In this document: positions 1-5,659 of the stretch, piece by piece
How positions within the stretch are numbered: the stretch's first letter is position 1
How the letters are laid out: each line of letters starts with the position of its first letter
Origin: JACQMJ01 sp964373495
GTDB taxonomy: Bacteria > Patescibacteriota > Minisyncoccia > Sungbacterales > SURF-37
Direction of reading: 5' to 3'
Length of the DNA: 8,528 bases
Assembly: GCA_964373495.1 (NCBI GenBank)
Contig: CAYJUW010000032.1
Span: forward strand, 1 to 8,528
Position numbers and translations under genes: made by a program
The notes under the pieces: model-generated
What the model saw: only the letters and a program-made list of their open reading frames with translations
Told to the model about the DNA's origin: nothing
The model's database searches: none

Positions 1-264
<264 letters not shown>

Positions 265-307
265 CCCCCGCCGGAAACGGTGGGATCTCTGCCGCTCATG
301 TTGTCAG

Positions 308-436
308 CCCCCACACCAATCAAAGCATTATCTTGCGCACGTTCTGAGCGTAATCTTGTTTTGCATCCGATCTTGAGAAGAAATCGGCTGTATAGCGATA
401 GAGCGCTTCGCGTTCATGCCTTGATTGGTGTGGGGG
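308..436 (+). repeat. 16-bp inverted repeat in the 23S-5S spacer
   Basis: CCCCCACACCAATCAA at 308-323 is perfectly complementary to TTGATTGGTGTGGGGG at 421-436, with further pairing just inside (325-328 with 416-419). The arms enclose about 100 nt with no gene or tRNA that I recognise. Long stems in rRNA spacers are usual substrates for RNase III, so this may be a processing stem for the 23S tail or the 5S leader. It could also be another palindromic repeat of the type seen elsewhere in the window. Confidence 0.7.
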
Positions 437-462
437 TCAGCCGCCGCGCCAAATTCTCCGTG

Positions 463-501
463 TGCTGGTGTTTTATCCGTGTGTGCGCCATCTCTTCCCA
501 T
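463..501 (+). pseudogene. Decayed 5S rRNA 5'-half copy 1
   Basis: TGCTGGTGTTTTATCC at 463-478 matches the first 16 nt of the intact 5S gene (645-660) with one difference. The alignment continues without gaps to CTCTTCCCAT, giving 32 of 39 identical positions by hand count. After this the copy diverges; there is no 3' half able to pair with it. The sequence just before it (CGCGCCAAATTCT) resembles the leader before the real 5S (CGCACCGAAATTTCT), so leader and half gene seem to have been duplicated together. Confidence 0.65.
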
Positions 502-534
502 GCGCTCGCCCCGCACCATTGTATATAGAAGTTT

Positions 535-570
535 CCTGGTGATTTAGCTTGACGTGCTCCACTCCTTCCC
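535..570 (+). pseudogene. Decayed 5S rRNA 5'-half copy 2
   Basis: CCTGGTGATTTAGC followed by GTGCTCCACTCCTTCCC aligns with the 5' half of the intact 5S (CCGGTGTTTTATCC then GTGATCCACCTCTTCCC), about 25 of 34 positions identical by hand count. It also resembles general bacterial 5S starts (CCTGGTG). No 3' half is present, so it is not a functional 5S gene. The half copy is followed by a strong hairpin and then by the leader of the true 5S gene. Confidence 0.55.
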
Positions 571-587
571 CCAGCACCAGAATGAAG

Positions 588-627
588 TTCGGTGCGGGGC
601 AGGCATTCCGACCTGCCCCGCACCGAA
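588..627 (+). other. 16-bp perfect hairpin before 5S rRNA
   Basis: TTCGGTGCGGGGCAGG (588-603) pairs perfectly with CCTGCCCCGCACCGAA (612-627) around an 8-nt loop, 17 nt before the 5S start. There is no T-tract right after the stem, which argues against an intrinsic terminator, and termination before 5S would be odd. A processing signal or a small palindromic repeat is more likely. Part of the 3' arm (GCCCCGCACC) also occurs at 508-517. Confidence 0.7.
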
Positions 628-644
628 ATTTCTTGTTTCTCATT

Positions 645-762
645 TGCCGGTGTTTTATCCAAGCGTGATCCACCTCTTCCCATTCCGAACAGAGCAGTGA
701 AAGCGTTTGGACCCGATGATACTTGAGCCCTCGCGGCTCTGGGAAAGTAGGGTATGCCGGCA
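645..762 (+). rRNA. rrf: 5S ribosomal RNA
   Basis: The 118-nt gene is bounded by TGCCGG (645-650) pairing with CCGGCA (757-762) as helix I. Inside are the typical CCTCTTCCCATTCCGAACAG of loops B-C, GACCCGATGATACT and CTCTGGGAAAGTAGG of loops D-E. Length and order fit bacterial 5S rRNA, the last structural RNA of the operon. About 380 bp separate it from 23S, far longer than usual. A T-run (784-790) shortly after the gene could help termination, but no clear hairpin precedes it. Confidence 0.95.
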
Positions 763-819
763 TATGAGAGATTTTGGTGCGGCTTTTTTTATTCCCGGAG
801 TTCGCATATACTTTTGGTG

Positions 820-1593
820 ATGGACTTCCGCTCCCGCCGCCAGTTCCTAATCCTCTTTATCCTGGCCCTGATCCTGGCCGGGGCCGGGTTCTTGATTTAC
901 CGCGCCGGCGCGCCGGGGCCGACCTGCGTTGACGGCAAAAAGAATCATGGCGAGGAGGGGGTTGACTGCGGCGGGCCGTGCGTTCCCTGCGCCTTCCGGA
1001 ATAAAAAGGACTTAGCGGTTTTCTGGGTGCGGGCGGTTGAGACCCGGCCGGGCCGCTACGACGTTGCGGCCCAAATCAAGAACCCCAACGTGAAGGTGGG
1101 TGCCGCACGCTTCGAGTTCGAGTTCACGCTCGTGGATGATAAGGGCATCGCCGTGGCCAGCCGCCGCGGCCGGTCTTTCATCTATCCCAGCGAGATCGTG
1201 CATCTGGCCGAGATCGGGCTTGAGGCCCTCCGCCCCGCGGCCGATGCGCGGATCAGTCTTGAGCACGTTGAATGGGTGGCTGCCGATACTATTGCCCCCG
1301 ATATCATTGCCGGAAATCGCGAATATCTGGTTGAAGATGAGCATGGCGCCCGCCAGAGCGTGGTCCGGGCAAACCTCCAAAATCGCACCCTGCTTGACGT
1401 TTCCGCTCTCACGGTCACCGCACTCCTCCTCGATGATGAGGGTAACCTTTTGGGCGTGCACTCGACGTTCGTGGATCGCCTGGACGCCGGCGAAAGTCGG
1501 CCGGTCGAATTCCGCTGGCCGGGGGTGCTGGCCGAGTCGGCCGCCTCGGTGATCATCGAGGCGCGTTCTCCCTTCGTCTTGCCAAACCCGTAG
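820..1593 (+). CDS. Membrane-anchored extracytoplasmic protein with Cys-rich motif
   Basis: A 257-residue protein of unknown function. A basic N-terminus (MDFRSRRQF) precedes one hydrophobic segment at about residues 9-28, so it is probably anchored with the rest outside the cytoplasmic membrane. Next comes a short Cys motif at about 33-54 of the form CxDGxxNxGExGVDCGGxCxxC, common in secreted proteins of Patescibacteria and Archaea, where disulfides or metal binding are plausible. The remainder looks like two beta-sandwich units, about 62-155 and 180-257, similar in style to FxLYD or Ig-like domains; this is inferred from alternating strands, not from a search. I chose ATG 820 because the in-frame ATG at 754 lies inside 5S rRNA. 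The Shine-Dalgarno signal is weak. The gene lies just upstream of rodA. Confidence 0.8.
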   Translation: MDFRSRRQFLILFILALILAGAGFLIYRAGAPGPTCVDGKKNHGEEGVDCGGPCVPCAFRNKKDLAVFWVRAVETRPGRYDVAAQIKNPNVKVGAARFEFEFTLVDDKGIAVASRRGRSFIYPSEIVHLAEIGLEALRPAADARISLEHVEWVAADTIAPDIIAGNREYLVEDEHGARQSVVRANLQNRTLLDVSALTVTALLLDDEGNLLGVHSTFVDRLDAGESRPVEFRWPGVLAESAASVIIEARSPFVLPNP

Positions 1594-1618
1594 CCGCGGT
1601 TTATGTTAGGGCACACAT

Positions 1619-1860
1619 TTACCCCGTTACAATTCGGACGCCCCTCCCTTCAGACCCCGTTAGAAAAGTATTTTCTGACGGGGCAGGGCGTGGAGGAGAA
1701 AAGAATCCATGGCGTTCATGGGCGGGCCCGGCCTGCCCGCCTCGCCGAGACGAGTCGAGGCTGGGCTGAAGCTGCAGCGAAGCGGGCAGGCGGGCCTTTG
1801 CGGCTCGTCAGAAAGCAACTTTCTCGCGGGGCGGGCCGGGTGGTAACCGGGTTTACCGCA
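1619..1860 (+). repeat. Palindromic element A upstream of rodA
   Basis: A roughly 240-bp element filling the gap before rodA. Its ends form an imperfect inverted repeat: ACCCCGTTAC (1621-1630) against GGTAACCGGGT (1842-1852). Inside, CCCCGTTAGAAAA (1655-1667) pairs with TTTTCTGACGGGG (1671-1683) with one G-T wobble. CCTGCCCGC (1732-1740) pairs with GCGGGCAGG (1782-1790). A second small hairpin (1810-1815 with 1819-1824) repeats the AGAAA/TTTCT theme. The right end, GTGGTAAC...ACCGC, matches the inverted left end of element B near 8062. The + strand has no stop from 1603 to 1866 in the rodA frame, so it could be read as an 88-residue extension. Confidence 0.75.
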
Positions 1861-1866
1861 AAATTC

Positions 1867-2958
1867 ATGCGATCGGTCCGTTTCGCCGACTGGCCGCTGA
1901 ATTTTTTCACTGCTATCCTCATCGGCATCGGTTTGGTGGCTGTCTGGAGTTTTTCGCCGCCGGCGCCGGATTTCTTCGCCCGCCAAGTCCGTTGGGTGGT
2001 TCTCGGGCTCGCGGCCTTTTTTGTTTTCGCGAACACTGATTATCGCCTGTTTCGAAACCACGGACTCTTCCTGGTTTTCCTCTATCTCGCGGTTCTGGCC
2101 GTCCTCACCGCACTCCTCCTCTTTGCGCCGGCCACGCGCGGCATCCGGGCGTGGTTCCAGATCGGGGGTGCTTCCATCCAGCCGGTGGAGCTGGCCAAAC
2201 TCGTGCTCGTGCTCGTGCTCGCAAAATACTTCTCGCGGCGGCATGTGGAGATCGCTCAGGTTCGGCATCTTGTTATCTCCGGCCTCTATGCCGGAGTTCT
2301 GGTGGCGCTCGTCCTCCTTCAGCCCGACCTTGGCTCGGCCCTGATCCTCATGGCCATCTGGCTTGCCGCGGTGCTCTTCTCCGGCATCCGGATGCGTCAT
2401 CTCGGGCTCTTTTTCCTGCTTATGGCCGTCATTTCAATCTTTGCCTGGTCCTCGCTTCTCGCCCCCTACCAGAAGGCGCGCATCGCCGCGTTCCTCGACC
2501 CCTACCGCGATCCGCAGGGTGTCGGCTACAATACTATTCAGGCCATGATCGCCGTCGGATCGGGGCAACTCTGGGGCAAGGGCATCGGCTATGGCACCCA
2601 ATCGCACCTGAATTTCCTGCCGGAACCGGAGACCGACTTCATCTTCGCCGCATTCGCCGAGGAGACCGGTTTTGTCGGCGCCATACTCCTCCTCTCCCTT
2701 TTCGGGGCGCTCGGCTGGCGGATCATTTCCATCGGCATCGCGGCGCAGGATAACTTTTCCAAGCTCTTCGTCCTCGGCTTCGCCTCTTTCTTCTTTTCGC
2801 AGACGCTGCTGCACCTGGCGGTTAACCTCGGCCTCCTGCCGGTGACCGGCATCGGCTTGCCGCTGATTTCCTACGGCGGATCAGGCCTGGTCACCGTGCT
2901 CGCCGGCCTGGGGATTCTCCAATCCATTCGCATTAACTCCCGGGCGGAAATAGAGTAG
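1867..2958 (+). CDS. rodA: RodA/FtsW (SEDS) peptidoglycan glycosyltransferase
   Basis: A 363-residue polytopic membrane protein of the SEDS family, which polymerises lipid II into glycan strands together with a class B PBP. Family signatures are clear: TRGIRAWFQIGGASIQPVEL in the first half, QPDLGSALI, then the large extracellular loop FLDPYRDPQGVGYNTIQ, which in characterised SEDS proteins carries the catalytic aspartate. GSGQLWGKGIGYGTQ, LNFLPEPETDFIFA, EETGFVGA and the C-terminal LPVTGIGLPLISYGGSG follow. About ten hydrophobic helices are present. Length and the NFLPExxTDFIFA block fit RodA somewhat better than FtsW. The frame is open upstream to ATG 1603, but those codons come from palindromic element A. 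ATG 1867, seven bases after the element, gives the normal family start. No PBP gene is in the window. Confidence 0.92.
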   Translation: MRSVRFADWPLNFFTAILIGIGLVAVWSFSPPAPDFFARQVRWVVLGLAAFFVFANTDYRLFRNHGLFLVFLYLAVLAVLTALLLFAPATRGIRAWFQIGGASIQPVELAKLVLVLVLAKYFSRRHVEIAQVRHLVISGLYAGVLVALVLLQPDLGSALILMAIWLAAVLFSGIRMRHLGLFFLLMAVISIFAWSSLLAPYQKARIAAFLDPYRDPQGVGYNTIQAMIAVGSGQLWGKGIGYGTQSHLNFLPEPETDFIFAAFAEETGFVGAILLLSLFGALGWRIISIGIAAQDNFSKLFVLGFASFFFSQTLLHLAVNLGLLPVTGIGLPLISYGGSGLVTVLAGLGILQSIRINSRAEIE

Positions 2959-2966
2959 AATTGACG

Positions 2967-3053
2967 TAGGCACTAGTGGTCAGGCACTAGGCACTAGTGC
3001 AGGATGGCGAGCACTCGTGTTCCTAGCCCCTAGTGCCTAGTCCCTAAGTGCCT
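2967..3053. repeat. Dyad repeat of GGCACTAG words before rpiB
   Basis: The rodA-rpiB spacer is built of the word AGGCACTAG(TG) on the left (2968-3000) and its complement CTAGTGCCTAG / AAGTGCCT on the right (3022-3053), giving an imperfect long palindrome that ends immediately before the rpiB ATG. A second member of the same family is at 7498-7555. No terminator-like T-run is seen. Confidence 0.75.
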
Positions 3054-3512
3054 ATGAAGATTTTTTTGGGCGCCGACCACCGCGGTTTTGAACTCAAAGA
3101 GAAGCTGAAGGAGTGGCTCAAAGACAAGGGCTACGTGGTGGAGGATATGGGCGCCTATAAGCTCGATACGGAGGATGACTACCCGGATTTTGCAGTGGCT
3201 GTGGCCGGGAAGGTCGCAGAAGATCCCGAGGGGAACCGCGGCGTCCTCCTCTGCGGTTCCGGTGGCGGAATGGATGTAGTGGCGAATAAAATCCGCGGCG
3301 TTCGGGCGACCGTAACGTGGAGTCAAGACGCGGTGGAGCATGCTCGCGCTCGCGACAATGCGAACGTCATTTCCATCGCCGCCGATTGGACACCGCCGGA
3401 AACAGCCCGTGAAATTGTGCGCATATTCCTGGAGATGGATTTCGGCCAGGCGGAGCGCGACCTGCGGCGGCTGGAGAAGATTCGGGAGATAGAGGAGAAG
3501 AATTTTAAATAA
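3054..3512 (+). CDS. rpiB: RpiB/LacAB-family ribose-5-phosphate isomerase
   Basis: A 152-residue cytosolic enzyme expected to interconvert ribose 5-phosphate and ribulose 5-phosphate. Seen in the sequence: GADHRGFELK at 6-15 (Asp8-His9 phosphate and substrate site), DYPDFA at 42-47, and CGSGGGMDVVANKIRGVRA at 67-85, with Cys67 matching the catalytic Cys of E. coli RpiB. At the place of E. coli His99 (HNDTNV) this protein has RDNANV, so Arg100 replaces the ring-opening His. This is either a divergent subfamily or changed substrate use. A GTG six bases upstream is in frame but belongs to the preceding repeat, so ATG 3054 is preferred. The next gene, rpe, acts on its product. Length is normal for the family. 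Confidence 0.9.
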   Translation: MKIFLGADHRGFELKEKLKEWLKDKGYVVEDMGAYKLDTEDDYPDFAVAVAGKVAEDPEGNRGVLLCGSGGGMDVVANKIRGVRATVTWSQDAVEHARARDNANVISIAADWTPPETAREIVRIFLEMDFGQAERDLRRLEKIREIEEKNFK

Positions 3513-3520
3513 ATTTAAAG

Positions 3521-3598
3521 CACAAAGCCCAAAATCCAAAACAAGTTTATAATTTTCTAAATTATAAAATTGTTTTGAACTTTGAATTTTGGATTTTT
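3521..3598. repeat. AT-rich dyad repeat between rpiB and rpe
   Basis: AAATCCAAAA (3532-3541) is complementary to TTTTGGATTT (3587-3596). Inside, CAAAACAA (3537-3544) pairs with TTGTTTTG (3570-3577) and TTTATAATTT (3546-3555) with AAATTATAAA (3559-3568). The result is a long hairpin covering the whole spacer up to the rpe ATG. The CCAAAATCC words are like those in the 23S expansion (91-121). An rpiB terminator is possible, but the operon logic and the fit to the repeat style favour a mobile or repeat origin. Confidence 0.7.
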
Positions 3599-4240
3599 AT
3601 GATTGAGATTATTCCGGCCATCAACGCCGCGACCTGGGAAGAGGCCGTAAAAAAGATACGGCTCGTCGAGCCCTTTGCCGATTGGGTCCACCTTGACGTT
3701 GCCGACGGTACGTTCACGCCAAACTCACTGTGGCATAATCCGCTGGATCTCGTTGGCTTCGGGACAAAAGCGAAAATTGAAATTCACTTGATGGAAGATC
3801 GGGCCGAGGATCGGATTGAAGCGTGGCTGATGGAGCCGGTAAAGCGTATTATCGTCCATTACGAGGTCACCCACGACCTCGATTTTATCCTTGCCGAGTG
3901 CCGGTCAGCCGAGATCGCGGTCGGGCTTTCCGTGAGCTCCCACACGTCGTGGACGTGCCTGAAACCATTTGCGGAAAAGGTGGATTTCCTCCAAATCCTG
4001 GCTGTCCATGCGGGAAAAGCCGGCCAGGCATTTGAGCGCCATAACCTCTCCAAAATCAAGCATTTGCGGGCTTTCGCCCCGGAGGCGATAATAGAGGTGG
4101 ACGGCGGCATTGTCCCGGACATCGCCGATGATTGCGTCCGCGCCGGCGCCGATATCCTCGTTGCCGCAAGCTACATTTTTGATCACCCCAGCCCCAAGAT
4201 GGCGATACGGGAGCTACAGTATGCGTCAGCACACCCGTAG
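3599..4240 (+). CDS. rpe: Ribulose-phosphate 3-epimerase
   Basis: A 213-residue TIM-barrel enzyme expected to interconvert ribulose 5-phosphate and xylulose 5-phosphate. The four metal and acid/base residues of the family are present: His31 and Asp33 in VHLDVADGTFTPN, His63 in IEIHLM and Asp168 in IIEVDGGI (E. coli His33, Asp35, His66, Asp177). The usual DVMDG has become DVADG, and the NPGFGGQ phosphate loop is VHAGKAGQAF, so it is a divergent member. GADILVAASYIF near the C-terminus matches the family's last strand and helix. A TTG eight codons upstream is in frame but lies inside the spacer hairpin; ATG 3599 gives the canonical start. Its final codons (PSPKMAIRELQY, 4187-4222) recur in two places downstream. 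Confidence 0.93.
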   Translation: MIEIIPAINAATWEEAVKKIRLVEPFADWVHLDVADGTFTPNSLWHNPLDLVGFGTKAKIEIHLMEDRAEDRIEAWLMEPVKRIIVHYEVTHDLDFILAECRSAEIAVGLSVSSHTSWTCLKPFAEKVDFLQILAVHAGKAGQAFERHNLSKIKHLRAFAPEAIIEVDGGIVPDIADDCVRAGADILVAASYIFDHPSPKMAIRELQYASAHP

Positions 4241-4243
4241 AGT

Positions 4244-4420
4244 ATGAAGGTACCTTCCGTTTCGCCATCCGAGATCAAACAATATGAGATTTGGAGGCGC
4301 ATGCCGCTTCAGAAGCGGGCCGAGCTTGTTTCCAACGTCTCAGTGTTTCTCTTGAAAAGCCGTAGGCAGCAGGGGCATGGACTTTCCAGGACTCGCCGTC
4401 AGCATCGCAAAAATTCTTGA
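4244..4420 (+). CDS. Small protein overlapping a nucleotidyltransferase gene
   Basis: A 58-residue open frame starting four bases after the rpe stop and overlapping the next gene by 44 bp in another frame. The predicted protein starts MKVPSVSPSEIKQYEIWRRM, is basic, and has a helical middle (LQKRAELVSNVSVFLLKSRR). The close position and overlap suggest translational coupling with the nucleotidyltransferase. A small gene directly before an AbiEii/MNT-like nucleotidyltransferase is a frequent arrangement, sometimes a toxin-antitoxin pair; here that role is inference only. I do not recognise the family. It was chosen over noncoding because of its position, coherent helical content and overlap. 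Confidence 0.55.
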   Translation: MKVPSVSPSEIKQYEIWRRMPLQKRAELVSNVSVFLLKSRRQQGHGLSRTRRQHRKNS

Positions 4421-4952
4421 CCGCCTCGGAATACCGTATGCCATCACGGGCGGGTACGCGCTTGCGTACATGGGGCGGCTCCGCGCCACCTTTGACATAG
4501 ATACGATCATCGAACTTCCCTACGCCAAGATCGATGCATTCGTCAATGCGCTTCGGGATATTTCAGATATGAGCTACGTCGAAAAGAGCATGGTTGTTCG
4601 AGCGATGGAACGTCACGGCGAGTTCAATTTCATTCACGCCGATTCGGGAATCAAAGTCGATTTTTGGGTCCAGGGCGAGGATCCGTATGCGAAGCTTAAA
4701 CTCAGACGGCGGCAAGCGCGCATCATCGAAGGTCATAAAGTATTTTTTGTATCTCCCGAAGACCTCATTTTGGCCAAACTTATATGGCATAAGGAAAGCG
4801 GCTCCGAGCAGCAGCTTCGGGACGCGCAATCGGTCATCTTCATGCAAAAGAAACTTGATTGGAAGTATCTTGCGAGATGGTCAAAAAAGCAGGGTACTGC
4901 TACCATATTAACTAAGATCAAGGCGCAGGCAAAAGCGAACAGAAATAATTAA
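4377..4952 (+). CDS. Nucleotidyltransferase, AbiEii/MNT-like (Pol beta fold)
   Basis: A 191-residue protein of the Pol beta nucleotidyltransferase superfamily, which transfers NMP groups to proteins or small molecules. The fold signature is clear: ITGGYALAYMGRLRATFDID at 23-42 gives the Gly-Gly motif (25-26) and the metal-binding pair Asp40/Asp42. The third acidic residue is Asp95 in GIKVDFWV. SPEDLILAKLIWHKESGSEQ at about 125-144 is the typical C-terminal helix block of AbiEii-like and DUF6036-type proteins. All three acids are kept, so activity is likely. It overlaps the small gene before it and is the first cargo between rpe and the transketolase gene. A toxin or antiphage role is possible from family knowledge, but not shown. 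Confidence 0.82.
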   Translation: MDFPGLAVSIAKILDRLGIPYAITGGYALAYMGRLRATFDIDTIIELPYAKIDAFVNALRDISDMSYVEKSMVVRAMERHGEFNFIHADSGIKVDFWVQGEDPYAKLKLRRRQARIIEGHKVFFVSPEDLILAKLIWHKESGSEQQLRDAQSVIFMQKKLDWKYLARWSKKQGTATILTKIKAQAKANRNN

Positions 4953-4993
4953 GCGTGATCGCATCGCGGCAGACCACATTTTAATTAAGCCAG

Positions 4994-5038
4994 CCGAGTC
5001 TCAAGATGGCAACTAGAGAGCTACAGTATTGCGAATGA
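4994..5038 (+). pseudogene. Duplicated rpe 3' end, copy 2 (decayed)
   Basis: In the rpe reading frame this stretch reads P-S-L-K-M-A-T-R-E-L-Q-Y-C-E-stop, against PSPKMAIRELQY at the true rpe C-terminus. AAGATGGC and GAGCTACAGTAT are identical to rpe; other changes are a mix of silent and replacing. It shares GCCGAGTC (4993-5000) with copy 3 at 5611, which the resident rpe lacks, so copies 2 and 3 are related more closely in that part. It has no upstream rpe coding sequence and cannot be functional. Confidence 0.75.
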
Positions 5039-5069
5039 ATTCCCATTACTCCACGGAAAGCCCAGTGCT

Positions 5070-5360
5070 ATGTTGCTAAGTACACTGAAACGCGGAGCCG
5101 TCGCCCTGTACCATTTTGTTTCCATAATCGGAGTCGGCTTTCAGTACATCGCATTGGGGTATTTCTTGATACAGATATATGGTTACCCGACACCAGATCA
5201 GCCTCGTTTGGTCCTCATTATCCTATTCGCAATTATTTATCCATACATGATAGCTTCTTGTTTCAACGGGTTCCTGTATGCGTGGCTTTTCAACAATAGA
5301 ACTGTTCTCTATATAAACCTAGTTTGGACCATAATTATCGCGGCGTTATACTTGATTTAA
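5070..5360 (+). CDS. Small three-helix membrane protein
   Basis: A 96-residue very hydrophobic protein. Predicted membrane segments are at about 11-35 (ALYHFVSIIGVGFQYIALGY), 47-70 (LVLIILFAIIYPYMIAS) and 76-95 (LYINLVWTIIIAALYLI). GGAAAG at 5055-5060 may be a ribosome binding site. The gene sits between a decayed rpe tail and a copy of the tkt start, and it is visibly more AT-rich than rodA or rpiB, both consistent with a transferred cargo gene. I do not recognise a family. Its stop is 6 bp before the duplicated tkt start, the spacing expected for a gene once placed directly ahead of tkt. Confidence 0.75.
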   Translation: MLLSTLKRGAVALYHFVSIIGVGFQYIALGYFLIQIYGYPTPDQPRLVLIILFAIIYPYMIASCFNGFLYAWLFNNRTVLYINLVWTIIIAALYLI

Positions 5361-5366
5361 ACCTGT

Positions 5367-5468
5367 ATGTCCCACCTTCACGGCGATAAAATAAAATTTT
5401 TGGAAGAAACGGCGAATCAAATCCGCCAGGATGCGATTGGGATAATCTGGGCAGTTGAGTTATACTGA
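5367..5468 (+). pseudogene. Duplicated 5' end of the transketolase gene
   Basis: From ATG 5367 the frame encodes the same first 22 residues as the transketolase at 6073 (MSHLHGDKIKF through NQIRQD), then departs to AIGIIWAVELY and a stop at 5466-5468. The first 33 bases are identical to the real gene. In the next 33 there are 7 differences (TTG/CTA, GAA/GAG, GCG/GCC, AAT/AAC, CAA/CAG, ATC/ATT) and every one is synonymous. It is therefore a remnant of a related functional tkt allele rather than a decaying copy of the resident gene. At 33 codons it is not an enzyme. Confidence 0.85.
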
Positions 5469-5585
5469 GGTATATGACCACAACTCAGTTGAAGCAAAAA
5501 ACCCCACGAGATTTGCGGAAGTTTGCTGGGAAGTGGGTAGCATTTCTGGGCTCGCGGATCCTCGCATCAGCCGATACGGAAAATC

Positions 5586-5606
5586 TAGTAGGGTCAGACC
5601 CTACTA
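5586..5606. repeat. Perfect 10-bp palindrome with GGGTC/GACCC core
   Basis: TAGTAGGGTC (5586-5595) and GACCCTACTA (5597-5606) are exact complements around a single A. It sits exactly at the junction between the DUF5678-like fragment and the rpe-tail copy. GGGTC-GACCC palindromes are common as REP-like repeats; its place at a breakpoint suggests it took part in the rearrangement. No terminator T-run follows. Confidence 0.8.
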
Positions 5607-5611
5607 AATGG

Positions 5612-5659
5612 CCGAGTCCGAAGATGGCGATAAAAGAATTAAAGCATCATGAAAAGTAG
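5612..5659 (+). pseudogene. Duplicated rpe 3' end, copy 3
   Basis: The frame reads PSPKMAIKELKHHEK and a stop, against PSPKMAIRELQY in the resident rpe. In the shared codons most differences are silent (AGT/AGC, CCG/CCC, GAA/GAG, TTA/CTA) and two give conservative changes (R to K, Q to K). This pattern fits the end of a functional rpe from a related strain. The following membrane protein gene starts 11 bases before this stop, mimicking a native rpe-next gene junction. Confidence 0.78.

Larger units (their letters stand above)
5474..5659 (+). pseudogene. Truncated DUF5678-like gene fused to an rpe tail
   Basis: A 61-residue frame with two sources. Residues 1-37 (MTTTQLKQKTPRDLRKFAGK followed by WVAFLGSRILASADTEN) resemble the start of DUF5678 proteins (pattern GKWVAxxxGxxxASGxS), whose domain should continue further. 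The next codons come from a short palindrome (5586-5606, read as LVGSDPT). The last part reads WPSPKMAIKELKHHEK, the rpe C-terminus. GAGGT at 5467-5471 is a close ribosome binding site and overlaps the stop of the tkt fragment. The whole reads open and may be expressed, but the domain is incomplete, so I call it a chimeric remnant. The DUF5678 match is from memory of the family pattern. Confidence 0.6.

Noticed and set aside
308..436. A tRNA gene in the 23S-5S spacer.
   Set aside because: No cloverleaf, no GGTTCGAATC-like T-arm and no acceptor stem could be found.
780..792. T-run after 5S rRNA as an intrinsic terminator.
   Set aside because: No stable hairpin directly precedes it apart from a weak pairing using the mature 5S 3' end, so I did not call a terminator.
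1012..1616. Long open frames on the minus strand and in a second + frame across the 820-1593 gene.
   Set aside because: They are shadows of a GC-rich gene; their translations show no domain logic, while the 820 frame has an anchor, a Cys motif and beta-rich domains.
2196..2221. Tandem CTCGTG hexamers within rodA.
   Set aside because: They encode Leu-Val repeats in a membrane helix and follow the gene's codon preference; no sign of a phase-variable tract.
1660..2400. A 246-codon minus-strand open frame across element A and rodA.
   Set aside because: It is antisense to clear SEDS motifs and rich in charged residues typical of the reverse complement of membrane protein codons.
2967..3053. A CRISPR array, because of recurring short words.
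   Set aside because: Words are 8-10 bp, inverted rather than direct, without regular spacers, and there are no cas genes.
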